In this document: positions 23,136-34,674 of the stretch, piece by piece | Numbering within the stretch: the stretch's first letter is position 1 | How the letters are laid out: each line of letters starts with the position of its first letter | Assembly (NCBI RefSeq): GCF_029784135.1 | Contig: NC_073744.1 | Coordinates: forward strand, 77,479,935-77,543,934 | From: Toxorhynchites rutilus septentrionalis | Lineage: Eukaryota > Arthropoda > Insecta > Diptera > Culicidae | Direction of reading: 5' to 3' | DNA: 64,000 bases | Program-made: the position numbers and the translations under genes | Notes under the pieces: model-generated | What the model was told of the DNA's origin: nothing | Database searches by the model: none | The model's input: the letters and a program-made list of their open reading frames with translations, nothing else

Positions 23136-23862
23136 ACTGCCGTTCTACGCATAGTTGTCCCATGTTACTTTTTGACTATTTTCACTTTTCTCCATAAAAC
23201 GATGTTTTCATGCCCAATCTTCCGGCAAAACACAAAAAAAGTTATAGTTTGTTCCTAGCTTTTAAAAAAACAACATCAAGCCCTATTGTCCCATGTTGAT
23301 ATTCTATACATAACTGTCCCACCATGTATTTTTGGTAGATTCATAATAAATAAATCAATCAAGTCAAATAATTTTATGTCATGCTTTCAGCAGTATTAAT
23401 GCACTCATTTCTAGTGTATTTGGAAGGAACTAATTCTCAAACATATAAAAACAGTTTAAAAGAACGAGTGTACACCGTGTTAGCGAATGTCTAATAACAA
23501 TGAGATTAATATTCAGCAAAGATATTGCAGATCACTCCCTACTTCATAAAACGATGTTTTTATGCATAATATTTCGGAAAAACCCAAAAAAACTTATTGT
23601 TTGTTCCCAGAATTTCGAAAAACAACATCAAGTTCAATTGTCCCATGTTGATTTTTAAGTCCGTAATTAAGATTTATTGATTAAAGTGAGGAGATCTGTT
23701 CATATTTCATTAAACAATGGTTTTCTGCTTATGGAAAATCGAGTGTATTGCTAAACTGAAATGCCTAAGGCTTCTGGTAGGCAAATATGGTAGAAAACTT
23801 TGATTGCGTTTTTCTCAGTTGCTGATTTTGGAACATGGGACAACTATGCCTAGGACGGCAGT
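23136..23862. mobile_element. Inner MITE with 31-bp inverted ends
   Basis: The ends ACTGCCGTTCTACGCATAGTTGTCCCATGTT-like (left, 23136-23166) and their complement (23832-23862) differ at two sites. Flanks read TCTTAT on the left and TCTTAA on the right, consistent with a short target duplication. Inside are two direct copies of a roughly 110-bp segment (23193-23300 and 23546-23655), each with AAAACGATGTTTT.ATGC, TTTGTTCC and CAACATCAAG before TTGTCCCATGTTGAT. The M1 copy at 58680-58790, read on the minus strand, is the matching site without this insert. Confidence 0.8.
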
Positions 23863-24232
23863 TCTTAAGTGATTTTTTTTGAAATTTTGAGTTTTTTTTC
23901 TATTTTTTTTTAAATCTTAACACAAAAACATTAGGGCCTACAAAATGTTGATTGGAGAATGAAATGTAGGAAATTATTTATGTTTTCATAAAAAAATATC
24001 AAACAAATTTTTAAAAAACTCATAAAAAAAATATTTAGAAAATTAAAATTCATTTATACTAAATTTTTTTTTGCATTCGGAAGAAAAACACATGAGTAGC
24101 CCTTGCAATTTCCTAAAAGTCATCGAAAGATAGGTTTTTTTTAACTTCTACAGGGAAAGAGTTACAGCAACTTTTTCATGTTTTTTTTTTTTGAAAAATC
24201 ACTATTGATGTTCAACTCGTAACATTGTTATG

Positions 24233-24890
24233 TATAAACTAACTGACCCGACAAACTTCGTCCCGCCCAAAAAATTTTTTTTTGTTATCTATACCTTCAA
24301 ACAATGACGTTTTCTTACTAAGCGCACGTTCATGGGACCAATTGACACTTTAAAATTATCTTTTACTATAAAATTCCTAGTACTTCTACCAAAACTCGTC
24401 ATTATAATATCAGATTATTTTCAGACACAATTCTCGTTAAAGATTTTTCGATCACTTGCAAAAAAAAAAAATTTCTCCATTACATGGAATAAATGTTTGA
24501 TACTGAGAATATGGTAGAATAAAGACAGCTCTAAATCGAACCATTCCTGCCTCGAGTTTTGCTCTCATTCGGCGATTCATTTTTATATATTTGGAAAGAA
24601 GAAGCTATAGGAGTGCGTTTCATCACATTAAAATCCATTTCCAGTTTCGAACAAAGAACAATTTCGTTACCGCAAACACCAAATGGACTAACAATGCTTG
24701 TCACTATGCAATTGTAGAACATATGGGAATTGGATTATCCGAATTAATTAGTTCTTGAGTTATTCAGATTTTTTTTTCATTTGTATGACAGTCCTCCTTA
24801 GATAGGTGGGAGGAGTGTTAAACCACCTTAGAAACGTTTCTTGCCTCTTAAAACATCCACATGCAAAATTTGGTTCCGTTTGGTTGATTA
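24233..24890 (+). repeat. R-family repeat, copy 1
   Basis: Begins AACTAACTGACCCGACAAAC and continues ACCTTCAAACA.TGACGTTTTCTTACTAAGCGCA, as at 42756; its middle (CACATTAAAATCCATTTCCAGTTTCGAACAAAG) matches 60690-60725. It is non-coding with no inverted ends. I do not recognise the family. Confidence 0.75.
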
Positions 24891-25852
24891 GTTCGGTATG
24901 GTATTGCAATTTTTAAAATAATGTTTTTCACTTTGTATTTTGTGTGAAATGTTTTTATGAAAATTTTATAATTTCCTACATTACTCTTTCACCAGAATTT
25001 TGTAGATACAGGTCGGACTCGATTATCCGGAGTATTGATTTTTTTTTCACTCCGAATAATCGAATCCTCCGGATAATCGAGTCAAAACAATTTTTTTTCT
25101 TTAATTGTTTTTTTTTGCATGTATTTTTGGTTTTTTGAAAATAAAAGAGAAATTTGATTTTCGATTCATCCCCTTAAAGTCAGAAAACACCTTTCTCACA
25201 TGAAAAAAATTAATTTATCCAGATTCTCTCAGGAGGTGACAGACGATCATATTTGATTAAAAAAATTCTCCTACGCATATGTTCGAATTTCCACAATGAC
25301 AGAGTTACAGAACTTTTTTTTGTTTCGGACTCTGTTGCTTCAAACTGGCTCTACATTAGAAAGTACGCTACGGAAGACGATTCTGATGCTTTCATTTGAA
25401 AGATGAGAAAATTAAGTACAGGATATAATAGTGGGACAACTAAATTAGTGAATTTTAATAACATTTCGGAAGTGAAACACTTAAAAGTTAATAATTTTTA
25501 ATATGTTATCATTAATTTTATCCTAGAAATTCATATTAATTGTTTCTTTCAATTAAAATGAAGTTCTTTAACCGGTCCACAATTTGTTCTTTGACGCACA
25601 ACTTCTATCTTTCTTAATTTGGCTGCAATATCGATATAAACAATTCCTGGTGAAAATTCAAGCAAAATCTTCAAAAATCACGATCTTTACCCCACTGTAC
25701 ATGTAATAGCCACTTAAACTTCACCTTAACGACGAAAGGTTATATTTCTTTATGAAATAAGCCATATTTGAAATTAAAAAAAAAATCCAAACTGAATATA
25801 ATCGAGTCCAAATTGTATATAATCGAATCACATATAATCGAGTCTGTATATA

Positions 25853-27151
25853 AAGGGTGTGTCACATCAAATTGCATCATGGAAAAAACGCTGTAGAAAT
25901 TTAATTTTTAGGAATTATATCTTCAGCTTTCGCTTATAATTAGATAAGAGTGTATAGATAACGTTGACCATGCTTCACTGTCAATTTTTCGTAAATTTGG
26001 AAAAATGTTGTCGAACGAAAAAGAACGTCGTGAATTAATCCTGCGCACTCATTTCGAGAATTCGGAGTTGTCACATCGGGACGTCGGTAAGATGCTGGGA
26101 ATCGTCCAATCCACGGTCAGCAGAGTACTAAAACGATACTTCGAGAACCTAACCATCGACCGGAAGGTGAAGAACGGCAAAAATGGATGCTCCGTCAGTG
26201 AAAAAGATCACATACGCGTTGTTAAGCAGTTTAGACGTGATCCGAGAAGTTCGGTCCGGGATGTCACCAATAAGCTGAATTTGTCAAGTTCATTCGTCCA
26301 GCGGACCAAGCAGCGGGAGGGCCTGCGTACATACAAGGTTCAGAAGGCTCCTAACCGCGACGAAAGGCAAAACATGGTGGGGAAGACGCGAGCCCGGAAG
26401 CTGTACACCGAAATGCTGACGAAGCCGCATTGCCTGGTAATGGACGACGAAACCTACGTCGAAGCGGACTTTCGTCAGCTGTCGGGTCTGTTGTTCTTCT
26501 CCGCAAAGGACAAATTCAGCGTTCCGGAGGAGATTCGCAAGCAGAAACTATCCAAGTTTGCCAAACAGTACATGGTGTGGCAAGCGATCTGCTCTTGCGG
26601 AAAGCGGAGCGCCCCCTTCGTGATGACCGGCACGGTAAACGGGCAGGTTTACCTTAAGGAGTGCCTACAGAAGCGCTTACTACCACTATTGAAGCAGCAC
26701 GAGGGCCCGACCATCTTCTGGCCGGATCTCGCTTCGTGCCACTATTCAAAGGACGTGTTGGAGTGGTACGAAGCCAACGGGGTCATCTTCGTGCCAAAGG
26801 AAATGAACCCGCCCAACGCGCCGGAGCTTCGCCCAATAGAGAAATATTGGGCGATTAAGAAGCAGGCCCTTCGGAAGAACCCAAAAGTTGTCAAATCGGA
26901 GGCGGACTTCAAGAGAAAATGGATTTCTGTTCAAAAAAAAACTACAACCTGACGTTGTACAGAACCTTATGGACGGGGTAAAGAGGAAGGTGCGAGCATG
27001 CGGGTTTGGGCTCGAAGTATGAATAAAAAGAAAATGCCAAAAGTTGTTTAATAGTTTTTATTTTACTGTCTAAAATTTTCAAAAGGATCGGTCTACTGGG
27101 CGAATTTCTACAGCGTTTTTTCCGTGATGCAATTTGATGTGACACACCCTT
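25853..27151 (+). mobile_element. mariner-type transposon, DD37E
   Basis: 1299 bp flanked by TA (25851-25852 and 27152-27153). Inverted ends of 49 bp with one mismatch start AAGGGTGTGTCACATCAAAT on both sides. It contains one transposase frame with a single frameshift. Catalytic spacing of 37 residues between the second D and the E matches the DD37E group of the IS630-Tc1-mariner superfamily known from mosquitoes. It is inserted within the ATAATCGAGTC motif cluster of the C element; the C copy at 33800-33860 has no insert at the same place. Confidence 0.95.
26005..27022 (+). pseudogene. mariner DD37E transposase with one frameshift
   Basis: Cut-and-paste transposase acting on the element's own inverted ends. 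The frame from ATG 26005 runs 315 codons to a stop at 26952. Residues 8-45 (RELILRTHFENSELSHRDVG...) form a helix-turn-helix DNA-binding start. Catalytic residues are D147 or D148 in LVMDDETY, D241 in WPDLASCHYS and E279 in LRPIEKYW, with 37 residues between D241 and E279. At 26933-26941 there are nine A; with eight, the frame would run about 23 more codons (reading LQPDVVQNLMDGVKRK) to TGA at 27020-27022, overlapping AATAAA. The only visible damage is therefore one homopolymer base, which may be a true mutation or a sequencing error. Confidence 0.92.
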
Positions 27152-27599
27152 TAATCGAGTCCGACCTGTACTGTATTCTATTAGTCAAATCATTTCGTTT
27201 GATAACAATATTGAGGGGATTGCAAAAAATACATAGTCGACCATTTTGTGGCGGCGACCTTTTCGAATTTATGTTGTTCATAGTGTAGTGTATTCTCCAA
27301 ATCAAGCCATTCAGAGCGGCGGCCAAATTGAATTTTTCTAGATCATGGAATACGCAGTTTTATAATGACAGTAGAATTAAATGTATGTTCCAAATTTCGG
27401 ATCAATCATTCAACAGGAACGGGGTCAATTTTCTATTAATGTGGGACAACCCAAGAAACATTTAAACATACAAATAAACAGGTCAAGCTGAATGAAACCA
27501 TTCAAAAAGTAATTAGTTGTTTGGGAACTGCGGGTATCTTGAAATTGGATTTTTCATTATCTGCTATGTTCTACTAGTCGAGAACTATCTTTTGATACA

Positions 27600-27905
27600 T
27601 TTTTGGGCGTTTTTCATAAATAACTGTATTCTACTAGTCGAGCCCTTCCATTTGATACCCATATTGATGGAGTTCTGAGAAAATATGCAATCCACCATTT
27701 TGTAGTGGCCGCCATCTAGGTTTTGCATTTTTCATAAATAACTTTGTTGTACTACCTTGTACAAGCCCTTTCGTTTGATACCCATATTGATGGGGTTCTG
27801 AGAAAATATGTAATCCGCCATTTTGTAGTGGCCGCCATCTTGGATTTTCATTTTTCATAAATAACTCCATTCTACTAGTCAAGCCCTTTCTTTTGATACC
27901 CATAT
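27600..27905 (+). repeat. Tandem repeat of about 120 bp in the C element
   Basis: Units with TTCATAAATAACT, CTACTAGTCGAGCCCTT, TTTGATACCCATATTGATGG and CCATTTTGTAGTGGCCGCCATCT occur two to three times in a row. The same unit is at 34310-34480 and, inverted and diverged, at 63090-63260. The minus-strand frame over it (repeating PRWRPLQNGGLHIFSE) is a by-product of the repeat, not a gene. Confidence 0.85.
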
Positions 27906-28239
27906 TAGCTATTCAATATAGAATTATTATACAAATTATTCAAAATTTCTGAAAATCAAATATAAAATACTCCGGATAATCGAGTCTAAAATTCCGGATA
28001 ATCGAATCCCGGATAACCGAGTCTCCGAATAATCGGGTCTCCGGATAGTCGAGTCCGACCTGTATTATAATTTTTGAGTTATGGATTTTTGTAAACAAAT
28101 GATGAAAAGAGTTTGGTCCAACTCTTTTTCGAAGATTTCAAGTATGTAAAGTTGCTTAAATGAGCAATATCTTTACTTCCACTGTAATCTGAGATGTTGC
28201 AGCTGACTTTTAAGATGAGTTGTCATGAAATCCGTCACT

Positions 28240-28594
28240 TCTTTTCTATGTAACGGAGAAACATGTTTTTTGCAAGTAAATCAAGAATCTAGAGCAGAAA
28301 TTGTGTCTATAAATGAATTTATGTTCATGAAATTAGTAGATCAATCAATGAAAAGTTCTGCGATTGAAACCCACGAACGTTCGATTAGTACGCAAAAAAA
28401 AAGGGCGGGGCGGAGCTCGCCCAGTCAATTCATGTTTGGTAACAGCGTTAGAGTTAAATTGCCCTACGAAAAATAATGTCCTATAGAAAAAAAAAGAAAA
28501 TTTGATTTTTGTTCTCAAATACACCTTTTTTTCAAAAACTGCATGATCTTTCGCAGTAGATCCTAAATAGAATGCTTACAGTGAAAAAAAAGTA
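28240..28594. other. AT-rich spacer with R-like traces
   Basis: TCTATGTAACGGAGAAACATGTTTTTTGCAAGT (28246-28278) and GAACGTTCGATTAGTACGC resemble inner R-family segments near 35800-35990. No gene. Confidence 0.45.
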
Positions 28595-29670
28595 GAAGGG
28601 TCTGAGCCTAAGGGGAACGAACGGAAGTTTGACGTAGGACTGTGATTGTTCAGAACAATTGTTTTTTAAAAAGTAATTCTTTTCATTGTTCGGAAAACTG
28701 AAACTCTTGAAACTCCAAAGAGTAGCCCTAAAAAGGGCAGTTTGTTATATGTACAAACTGTCAAACTGTCAAACTGTCACAATCAAGTCGTATTGGTTCT
28801 ACTGCTCAATTTTTCATAGAATAAATTGTGTTATTGAGAATTATGAATATGAGTCATGAAGAGTATTATTATTTCATTTCGTTTCATTTTTGTGATGCGA
28901 TGTATTGCCAATCTCAATAAGTCATCACATGATAATCGCTGGCATTCTCCTAGTATTGATATCATTTTTCGCTGTACAATTACCCATGTTGGTGCAGCCC
29001 GGAAGAAACTCGCCTTAGATGTTCGTCACCCCGTCATATACAGAAGTCATTCGCTAAATGAACTATCTTCAACTGGACTTATCAATGTCAGAGCCTACGT
29101 TAACTGGGTTGCAAAGCAGTTATGTACTAATAATAGATGTCATCATGAATTTTAGGTACTGCTTTTGCTGTTTTGTAGTTCCGTTAGCGAGTAAAATTCG
29201 ATAATTGTATTGATTTCCCGACCCTATTAATGAACGATCACTGTATGGGTGACACTTTCCTCGTTGCTTTGCCATTAAATTTGAGTGATGCACTAAATCT
29301 TGCATCTGATTATTTCAACATGTCGAAAAAGGTTTTGCTAATTTGTTTGGTAGAACGAATTATTGCACACAATTTTGAGTTGCATACAACATTCATGGGA
29401 AGTTGAAAGAAAGAATGCATAATACATGATTTACCTTCGCATTCGCTCGCAAAACATACCTCGTTTATTTGTTAAATTGCTTACTTGTTTTACTATTTCC
29501 ACTGTTGATGTCTCAGGCGAAAAAAATTCTGGATAAATTTCCCGTCTAATGGTATATATTATAACATATTTCGTAAGAACGATTCTGCGTAATATGCAAT
29601 TGAAAACTCTTAATAAACGTTACATTTTTTGTAGAGTGACTCCCCTATATAAAAATCAAAGACGTAGTCA
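28595..29670 (+). repeat. Dispersed repeat with partner at 54 kb (inverted)
   Basis: The left part (TCTGAGCCTAAGGGGAACGA, TTTGACGTAGGACTGTGATTG) and the right part (TTAATAAACGTTACATTTTTTGTAGAGTGACTCCCCTATAT) both recur inverted within 53998-54870. The family therefore spans about 0.85-1.05 kb. No coding capacity recognised; the 99-codon frame at 28856-29155 has no motif. Confidence 0.75.
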
Positions 29671-32600
29671 AAACTTGTCAGCTTGATGCATATAAATTGC
29701 AACTGAATTTTCTGCCGGCGCTCTAAAAGCGTGTTTTTTTTTAAATGACTCCCAAATTAATATCGTACATTCTAGTAGCACTGAAAAAAATGGAATATAG
29801 TCAGATACCTTTAGAAAAATATTGTGTGTGGGTGTGGGTTACAATACAACAATATTGTTGCCACGGCCTTATGAAGGGTTAAGCTCGCTGTTTTATTAAC
29901 CATCCTTAAAACTTATTGAGTTACATTATTCTAAAAAATTATTTCCTAGAGCTGAAAGTAATTGTTGAAATGATTCTTATTTTTACTGTCTGTAACTTGA
30001 AACATCTCCATGGATAACCATTCTCTAAACACGACACCCGGAACCCGGGAGTCGGTTAAAGAACAAATGACTTCGCTCACCAGTTTAACAGCTTTCGATA
30101 GACAATCTCATCCTGTCTGTGCGAAAATTAGCACTTTCCACCCAACCCAACCTCACACCGATAAGCGCAGGGCTTCCCGAGCGAGAAGGACGCGCGTCTG
30201 CTGGTGGTGAATGAGTGCGATTTATCAACCAAACTCTGCCGCGGCCGCCACCGTCCCTGCCACGATGCCGTGGGTGTCCTCTTTCGTTCGGGTGCGTTGA
30301 AATACTGCCCAAGAACAACTGCAACGACACCAAGACAGCAAGTCAAAATCTCTGTGCCACAGTTGCAGCGTGGTTCCATTATGGTTCCAGTCTTTACGAC
30401 TGGATGTAACAAACCGAAAACACGGTCCTGTCGTTTGACAAAGTGCTTCGATACACAGTAGCAGAAGCCCCAGCAGGCAGCAATGTAGCGTCTCGTGTTC
30501 CGTCCAGAACTTCGGGATAGTTTTTATCCTTCGGGGTGAGATAGTTTACATTTTACAGCATTATTTATCGTCTTGTCCGGCTCAGATAGTGTTCCCTTCC
30601 GAAGCGGAAAGCTGCGAGAAGGGTCGCCTTCTGGAGGACAGTTGACTGGTTGCTGAATGGCCACAGGAGAGGGCTTGTATTGGGAAGTGAGCTTGTTGGA
30701 CAGGACAACTATGGATGGTCCCGTGATTGGAGTGAAGCTTTCTCGGGCCGTAAGTGGTGTGCTTGGTATAATGATGTCGGTGGGTACGCTGCTGGTGGGA
30801 CGATTTCTTTGAAAATTTTCCAGTGTGGAATTTATGTCATTTCACTCCGTGCTCACACCTGAATCATATATCATCTTTTATTGAACCTCTATCCTTTTTT
30901 TTATCTCCCGCAGATGTTTCATATTCCTTGACCCTTTTTCCTTTTAGCCGCCGGGAAGGGTAATCCGAAATGAAACGGAAACGGTATATGCAAATACAGC
31001 CTTTTGGACCAACGCCAAACGAAGTAAACTTTAACCCGGTAGCGTTCGCCTCGTTGTGACGACTTTGAAATAAAAGTTGGGTCCGCCATAGCGGAAAATC
31101 ATAGAGCAAAAAGGTATTATATTGAAATACGATCGAGCTCAATTCGGGCGCACGGGAATTCGATTTAAAGCAGCACCTGATTTTGCACACAATCAAAGCA
31201 TCAGCAGAAATTTGGAAGGTATCACTTGCAGAGGGACGAAAGGGAGCATGACGATGCTGTTGGTCATTAGGTTTTAGGTTATAAAGCTCCGTCCTTCGGT
31301 CCTACAAGTCTCTCGTTTGCCATCTCCTGCTCTTGAGCTTTTTTTTTCTTTTGTGGTGACCAGTAGAAGTTCAAGATGAACCCTTGTGCAGTGGCCTGAG
31401 GAGGAGGCGCGACGAAACCGAAGTGCCTTTTGATGCTTTCGCTTCCCCTGCAAACGAAGGATAAAAATTGCTCTACAAATCGAGCAGCTTTTTCCATGAT
31501 CCTACTGATTCGTGTGGAGATGTTCTCGTAGTAAATCCTGACAATGCAGCGTGGAGCAAGGGTGGAGGAGCTGCAGTGCGGGTGCGAGTGAGCCGGAAAA
31601 TGGAAACTGATGATATAATCAAATTTAGCACACTTCCGAGCGCTCGCCTTACTGTGGCTGCTCTGCTGAGAAAGTTGTCCTAGTTTTCCGCAGAATTTCC
31701 AAGGAGGTGAAGGAGAAGGAGGACCAGTACATGCGGCTGTTTATTTTGTCTCGCCCAAATCAGAATGGGAAATGTGAGAGGGCCGGGGGCGGGTGGTAGT
31801 GGTGGGGGTGATGAATGCGCAAAGTTTTGCGGGAAAACTTTGCCCGGTGCTTGTTTCGTGATGAAGAAAAACTGATGATTGTTTGCTTTTTGGTTGCATC
31901 GGCAACTGTTCTCGTTTGAATTGTTAGATTAGGCAAGAACAAGTTTGCATTTGCTGGTGTGAGTTGGAATATGTTGTAGCCGGAGATGATGTGACTATCA
32001 TTCACACAGCTTGTGAGATATGATTCTGGCTGGACGCTGGGAATAATCTAACGTTTTGTTAAATTGATCGTACTGTTGAGATCGATTATACCGTTCGTTT
32101 AAAATCGGAGCATTCTCTAGATTTGGTTTCTATATCGATTTGAAAGAATTATGTTTCATCGTCAATCACAATTTCAATAAATTGTGCAGAGCATAGCTAG
32201 AGTATATCGTTCGAAAGCCTAACGATTGGTCAAATTTAATAAATTGGTATTTCTTAGAAATTGGATTCTACGAACCATCGAACATTGATGTAGTGTTTGG
32301 AGGAAAAAAATATTAAAGTTCCAGCAATTCTAAATTGGAGCGGTATTCATTTTGCACCGATAGAATAAACGCACTCCACTTACAACAATCAATTGAAACG
32401 GTCCTGAACCAATAAAGTTACATTATTTTTACTTTGTCATCCAAACCTGTAAAAAGTTGTTCGCAAATTCAAATAAACGCACCATCAATTCAAAAAGCAG
32501 TCACATATGCGTATTTTCCGATGTGGCTATCTTCGCAGTATCTGAATTCCAAGCAAACGAAACGCATTAATGAGTGTCTTAATTTACTTGACACAGTGTG

Positions 32601-33075
32601 ATATTTTCTGCACGAATATTCCATCCCAATAGCGCTAAATTAACACCTAGTGTTGAACTTCATTTTATGGCGCGGCGCGTTCAAATAATTGACATCTCTA
32701 AATAATCACAACGTTTAAGGCGCTTTTTGCACCTCGCACATCATTCATTCAATAGAACACCTTTGTCTGACGTAGAAGGTATCTCATATGTATCTTTATA
32801 TCTGATACCTTCTACGTCAGACAAAGGTATTTATGATGAAGTTATATAATGTTAGCATTTTGATCCGTCGTCATTAGAATTTATCCTTTCAAGGCTATTC
32901 AACAGGTTCAAGATTCAGCCTGTTGATGTTTTCCAGATTTTCAACTCAGATTCCATAATCTAACATATTCTAGTTTTCAGTTTCAGTTTCGGATATATGG
33001 TAGCGAGACCTGTTTTCAACAGCACCAGTCAGAAACCGGAATTACGGGAACCCGCCACTGAAGAACAATATTATA
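29671..33075. other. Unassigned region, GC-richer at 30.0-32.1 kb
   Basis: No gene recognised. The 30000-32050 part is clearly GC-richer than its surroundings (for example GCCGCGGCCGCCACCGTCC near 30237) and shows none of the repeats seen elsewhere in the window, so it may be unique host sequence such as an untranslated exon, promoter or conserved element. Frames of 60-110 codons overlap on both strands without recognisable domains. 32050-33075 is AT-rich, with one strong hairpin listed separately. Confidence 0.4.
32759..32828. repeat. Perfect 25-bp inverted repeat
   Basis: ACCTTTGTCTGACGTAGAAG... at 32759-32783 and its exact complement at 32804-32828, with a 20-nt loop. It resembles a minimal foldback element; no second copy was seen here. 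Confidence 0.88.
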
Positions 33076-34586
33076 CAGATCGGAGTATCTGGAGTATCTT
33101 TATCTGTTTATTTTGCATGTATTAATCGTTTTTTGAAAATAAAAGAGGAATTTGATATTTGATTCATCTCCTTAAAGTCAGAAAACATCTTTCTCATATG
33201 AAGAAAAATAATTTATCAAGATTCGCTCAGGAGGTGATAGACGATCCTATTTGATGAAAAAAAATTCTCCTACGCATATGTTTGAATTTCAACAATGACA
33301 GAGTTACAGAACTTATTTTTGTTTCGGACTCTGTTGCCCCAAACTGGCTCTGCATTAAAAAGTACGCTACGGAAGACGATTCTGATGCTTTTATCTGAAA
33401 GATGAGAAAATTTAGTACAAGATACAGTAGTGGAACAACTAAATTAGTGAATTTTAATAACATGGAAGTGAAATATTTAAAAGTTAATAATTTTTTATAT
33501 GTTATTATAAATTTTATTCTAAAAATTTATATAAAGCTAGATTGTTTCTACCAATCAAAATAAATTTCTTTAACCGCTCCACAATTTGTTCTTTAACGTA
33601 CAACTTTTATCTTACTTAATTTGGCTGCAATATCGATATAAACAAATTCTGAAAATTCAAGCAAAATCTTCAAAAATCACGACTTTTACCCCACTGTACA
33701 TGTAATAGCCACTTAAACTTCACCTACACGTTGAAAGGTAACATTTCTTCTTGAAATAAACCATACTTGAAATATAAAAAAATATTTTTTCCAAACTGAA
33801 TATAATCGAGTCCAAAATTGTATATAATCGAATCACACATAATCGAGTCCGACCTGTGCTGTATTCTATTAGTCAAATCATTTCATTTGATACCAATATT
33901 GAGGGGATAGCAAAAAATACATAGTCGACAATTTTGTGATGGCGACCTTTTCGAATTTATGTTGTTCATAGTGTAGTGTATTCTCCAAATCAAGCCATTC
34001 AGCCATTTTTAGCGGCGGCCAAATTGAATTTTTCAAGATCATGGAATACGCAGTTTTATAATGACAGTAGAATTTAAAGTATGTTCCAATTTTCAGATCA
34101 ATCATTCAACAGGAACGGGGTCAATTTTCTATTAATGTGGGACAACCCAACAAACATTTAAACATACATAGAAACAGGTCAATTTGAATGGAACCATTCA
34201 AAAAGTAATTAGTTTTTTGGGGACTGCGGTCATCTTGAGATTGGATTTTTCAGTATCTGCTATGTTCTTCTAGACGAGAACTTTCTTTTGATACATTTTT
34301 GGGCATTTTTCATAAATAACTGTGTTCTGCTAGTCAAGCCCTTTCATTTGATACCCATATTGACGGGGTTCTGAGAAAATATGCAATCCGCCATTTTGTA
34401 GTGGCCGCCATCTTGGATTTGCATTTTTCATTAATAACTGCATTCTACTAGTCAAGCCCTTTCTTTTGATACCCATATTAGCTATTCAGTATAGAATTAT
34501 TATACAAATTATTAAAATTTTCCCAAAATCAAAAATTAAATACTCCGGATAATCGAGTCTAAAATTCCGGATAATCGAGTCCGAGC
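33076..34586. mobile_element. C-family element, copy D (no mariner)
   Basis: Collinear with 25009-28062 minus the mariner. The left end CAGATCGGAGTATCTGG is diverged, the right end ACTCCGGATAATCGAGTC...GTCCGAGC is next to TA. About 1.5 kb. The internal terminus GAGTCCGACCTGTG is at 33847-33860. No coding capacity. Confidence 0.85.
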
Positions 34587-34674
34587 TATATAAACAGGTC
34601 GATAGATCACAATTTTCGAACACATACGGGAAGAACTGTAAAAAGAACAAATCAGTGCTCGAAGCGAACAGTTG

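Larger units (their letters stand above)
25009..28062. mobile_element. C-family TA-flanked element carrying a mariner
   Basis: Left end CAGGTCGGACTCGATTATCC (25009) and right end GATAGTCGAGTCCGACCTG (28062), each next to TA. Several direct copies of CTCCGGATAATCGAGTC lie inside the right end (27970-28062) and two inside the left. Without the mariner it is about 1.75 kb. An internal terminus, GAGTCCGACCTGTA, just right of the mariner divides it into two halves, and copies A and B contain only the left half. It has no transposase of its own; TA targets and ends starting CAG suggest the pogo/Tc1-mariner superfamily. Confidence 0.85.
22528..28237. mobile_element. M1-type element broken up by nested insertions
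   Basis: Starts ATTTCATGCC...CTGACCATTGGCAG...GCAGTGAAACGTT and ends AGTTGTCATGAAATCCGTCA, the two ends of the M1 family. Interior pieces match the M1 copies at 8312-8668 and 58680-59233, for example TTTCCTACATTACTCTTTCACCAGAATTTTGTAGATA at 24972-25008 continuing as ATAATTTTTGAGTTATGG at 28067, with the C element between. Nested inside are a SINE fragment, a MITE at 23136-23862, an R repeat, and the C element with its mariner. That all M1 pieces come from one original copy is inference. Confidence 0.65.

Noticed and set aside
27634..27903. 89-codon repeat protein on the minus strand
   Set aside because: It is the translation of the 120-bp minisatellite; the same peptide appears wherever the unit occurs.
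30085..30461. Host gene exons in the GC-rich part
   Set aside because: Frames of 64-94 codons overlap on both strands with no domain and no clear splice pattern; composition alone explains them.
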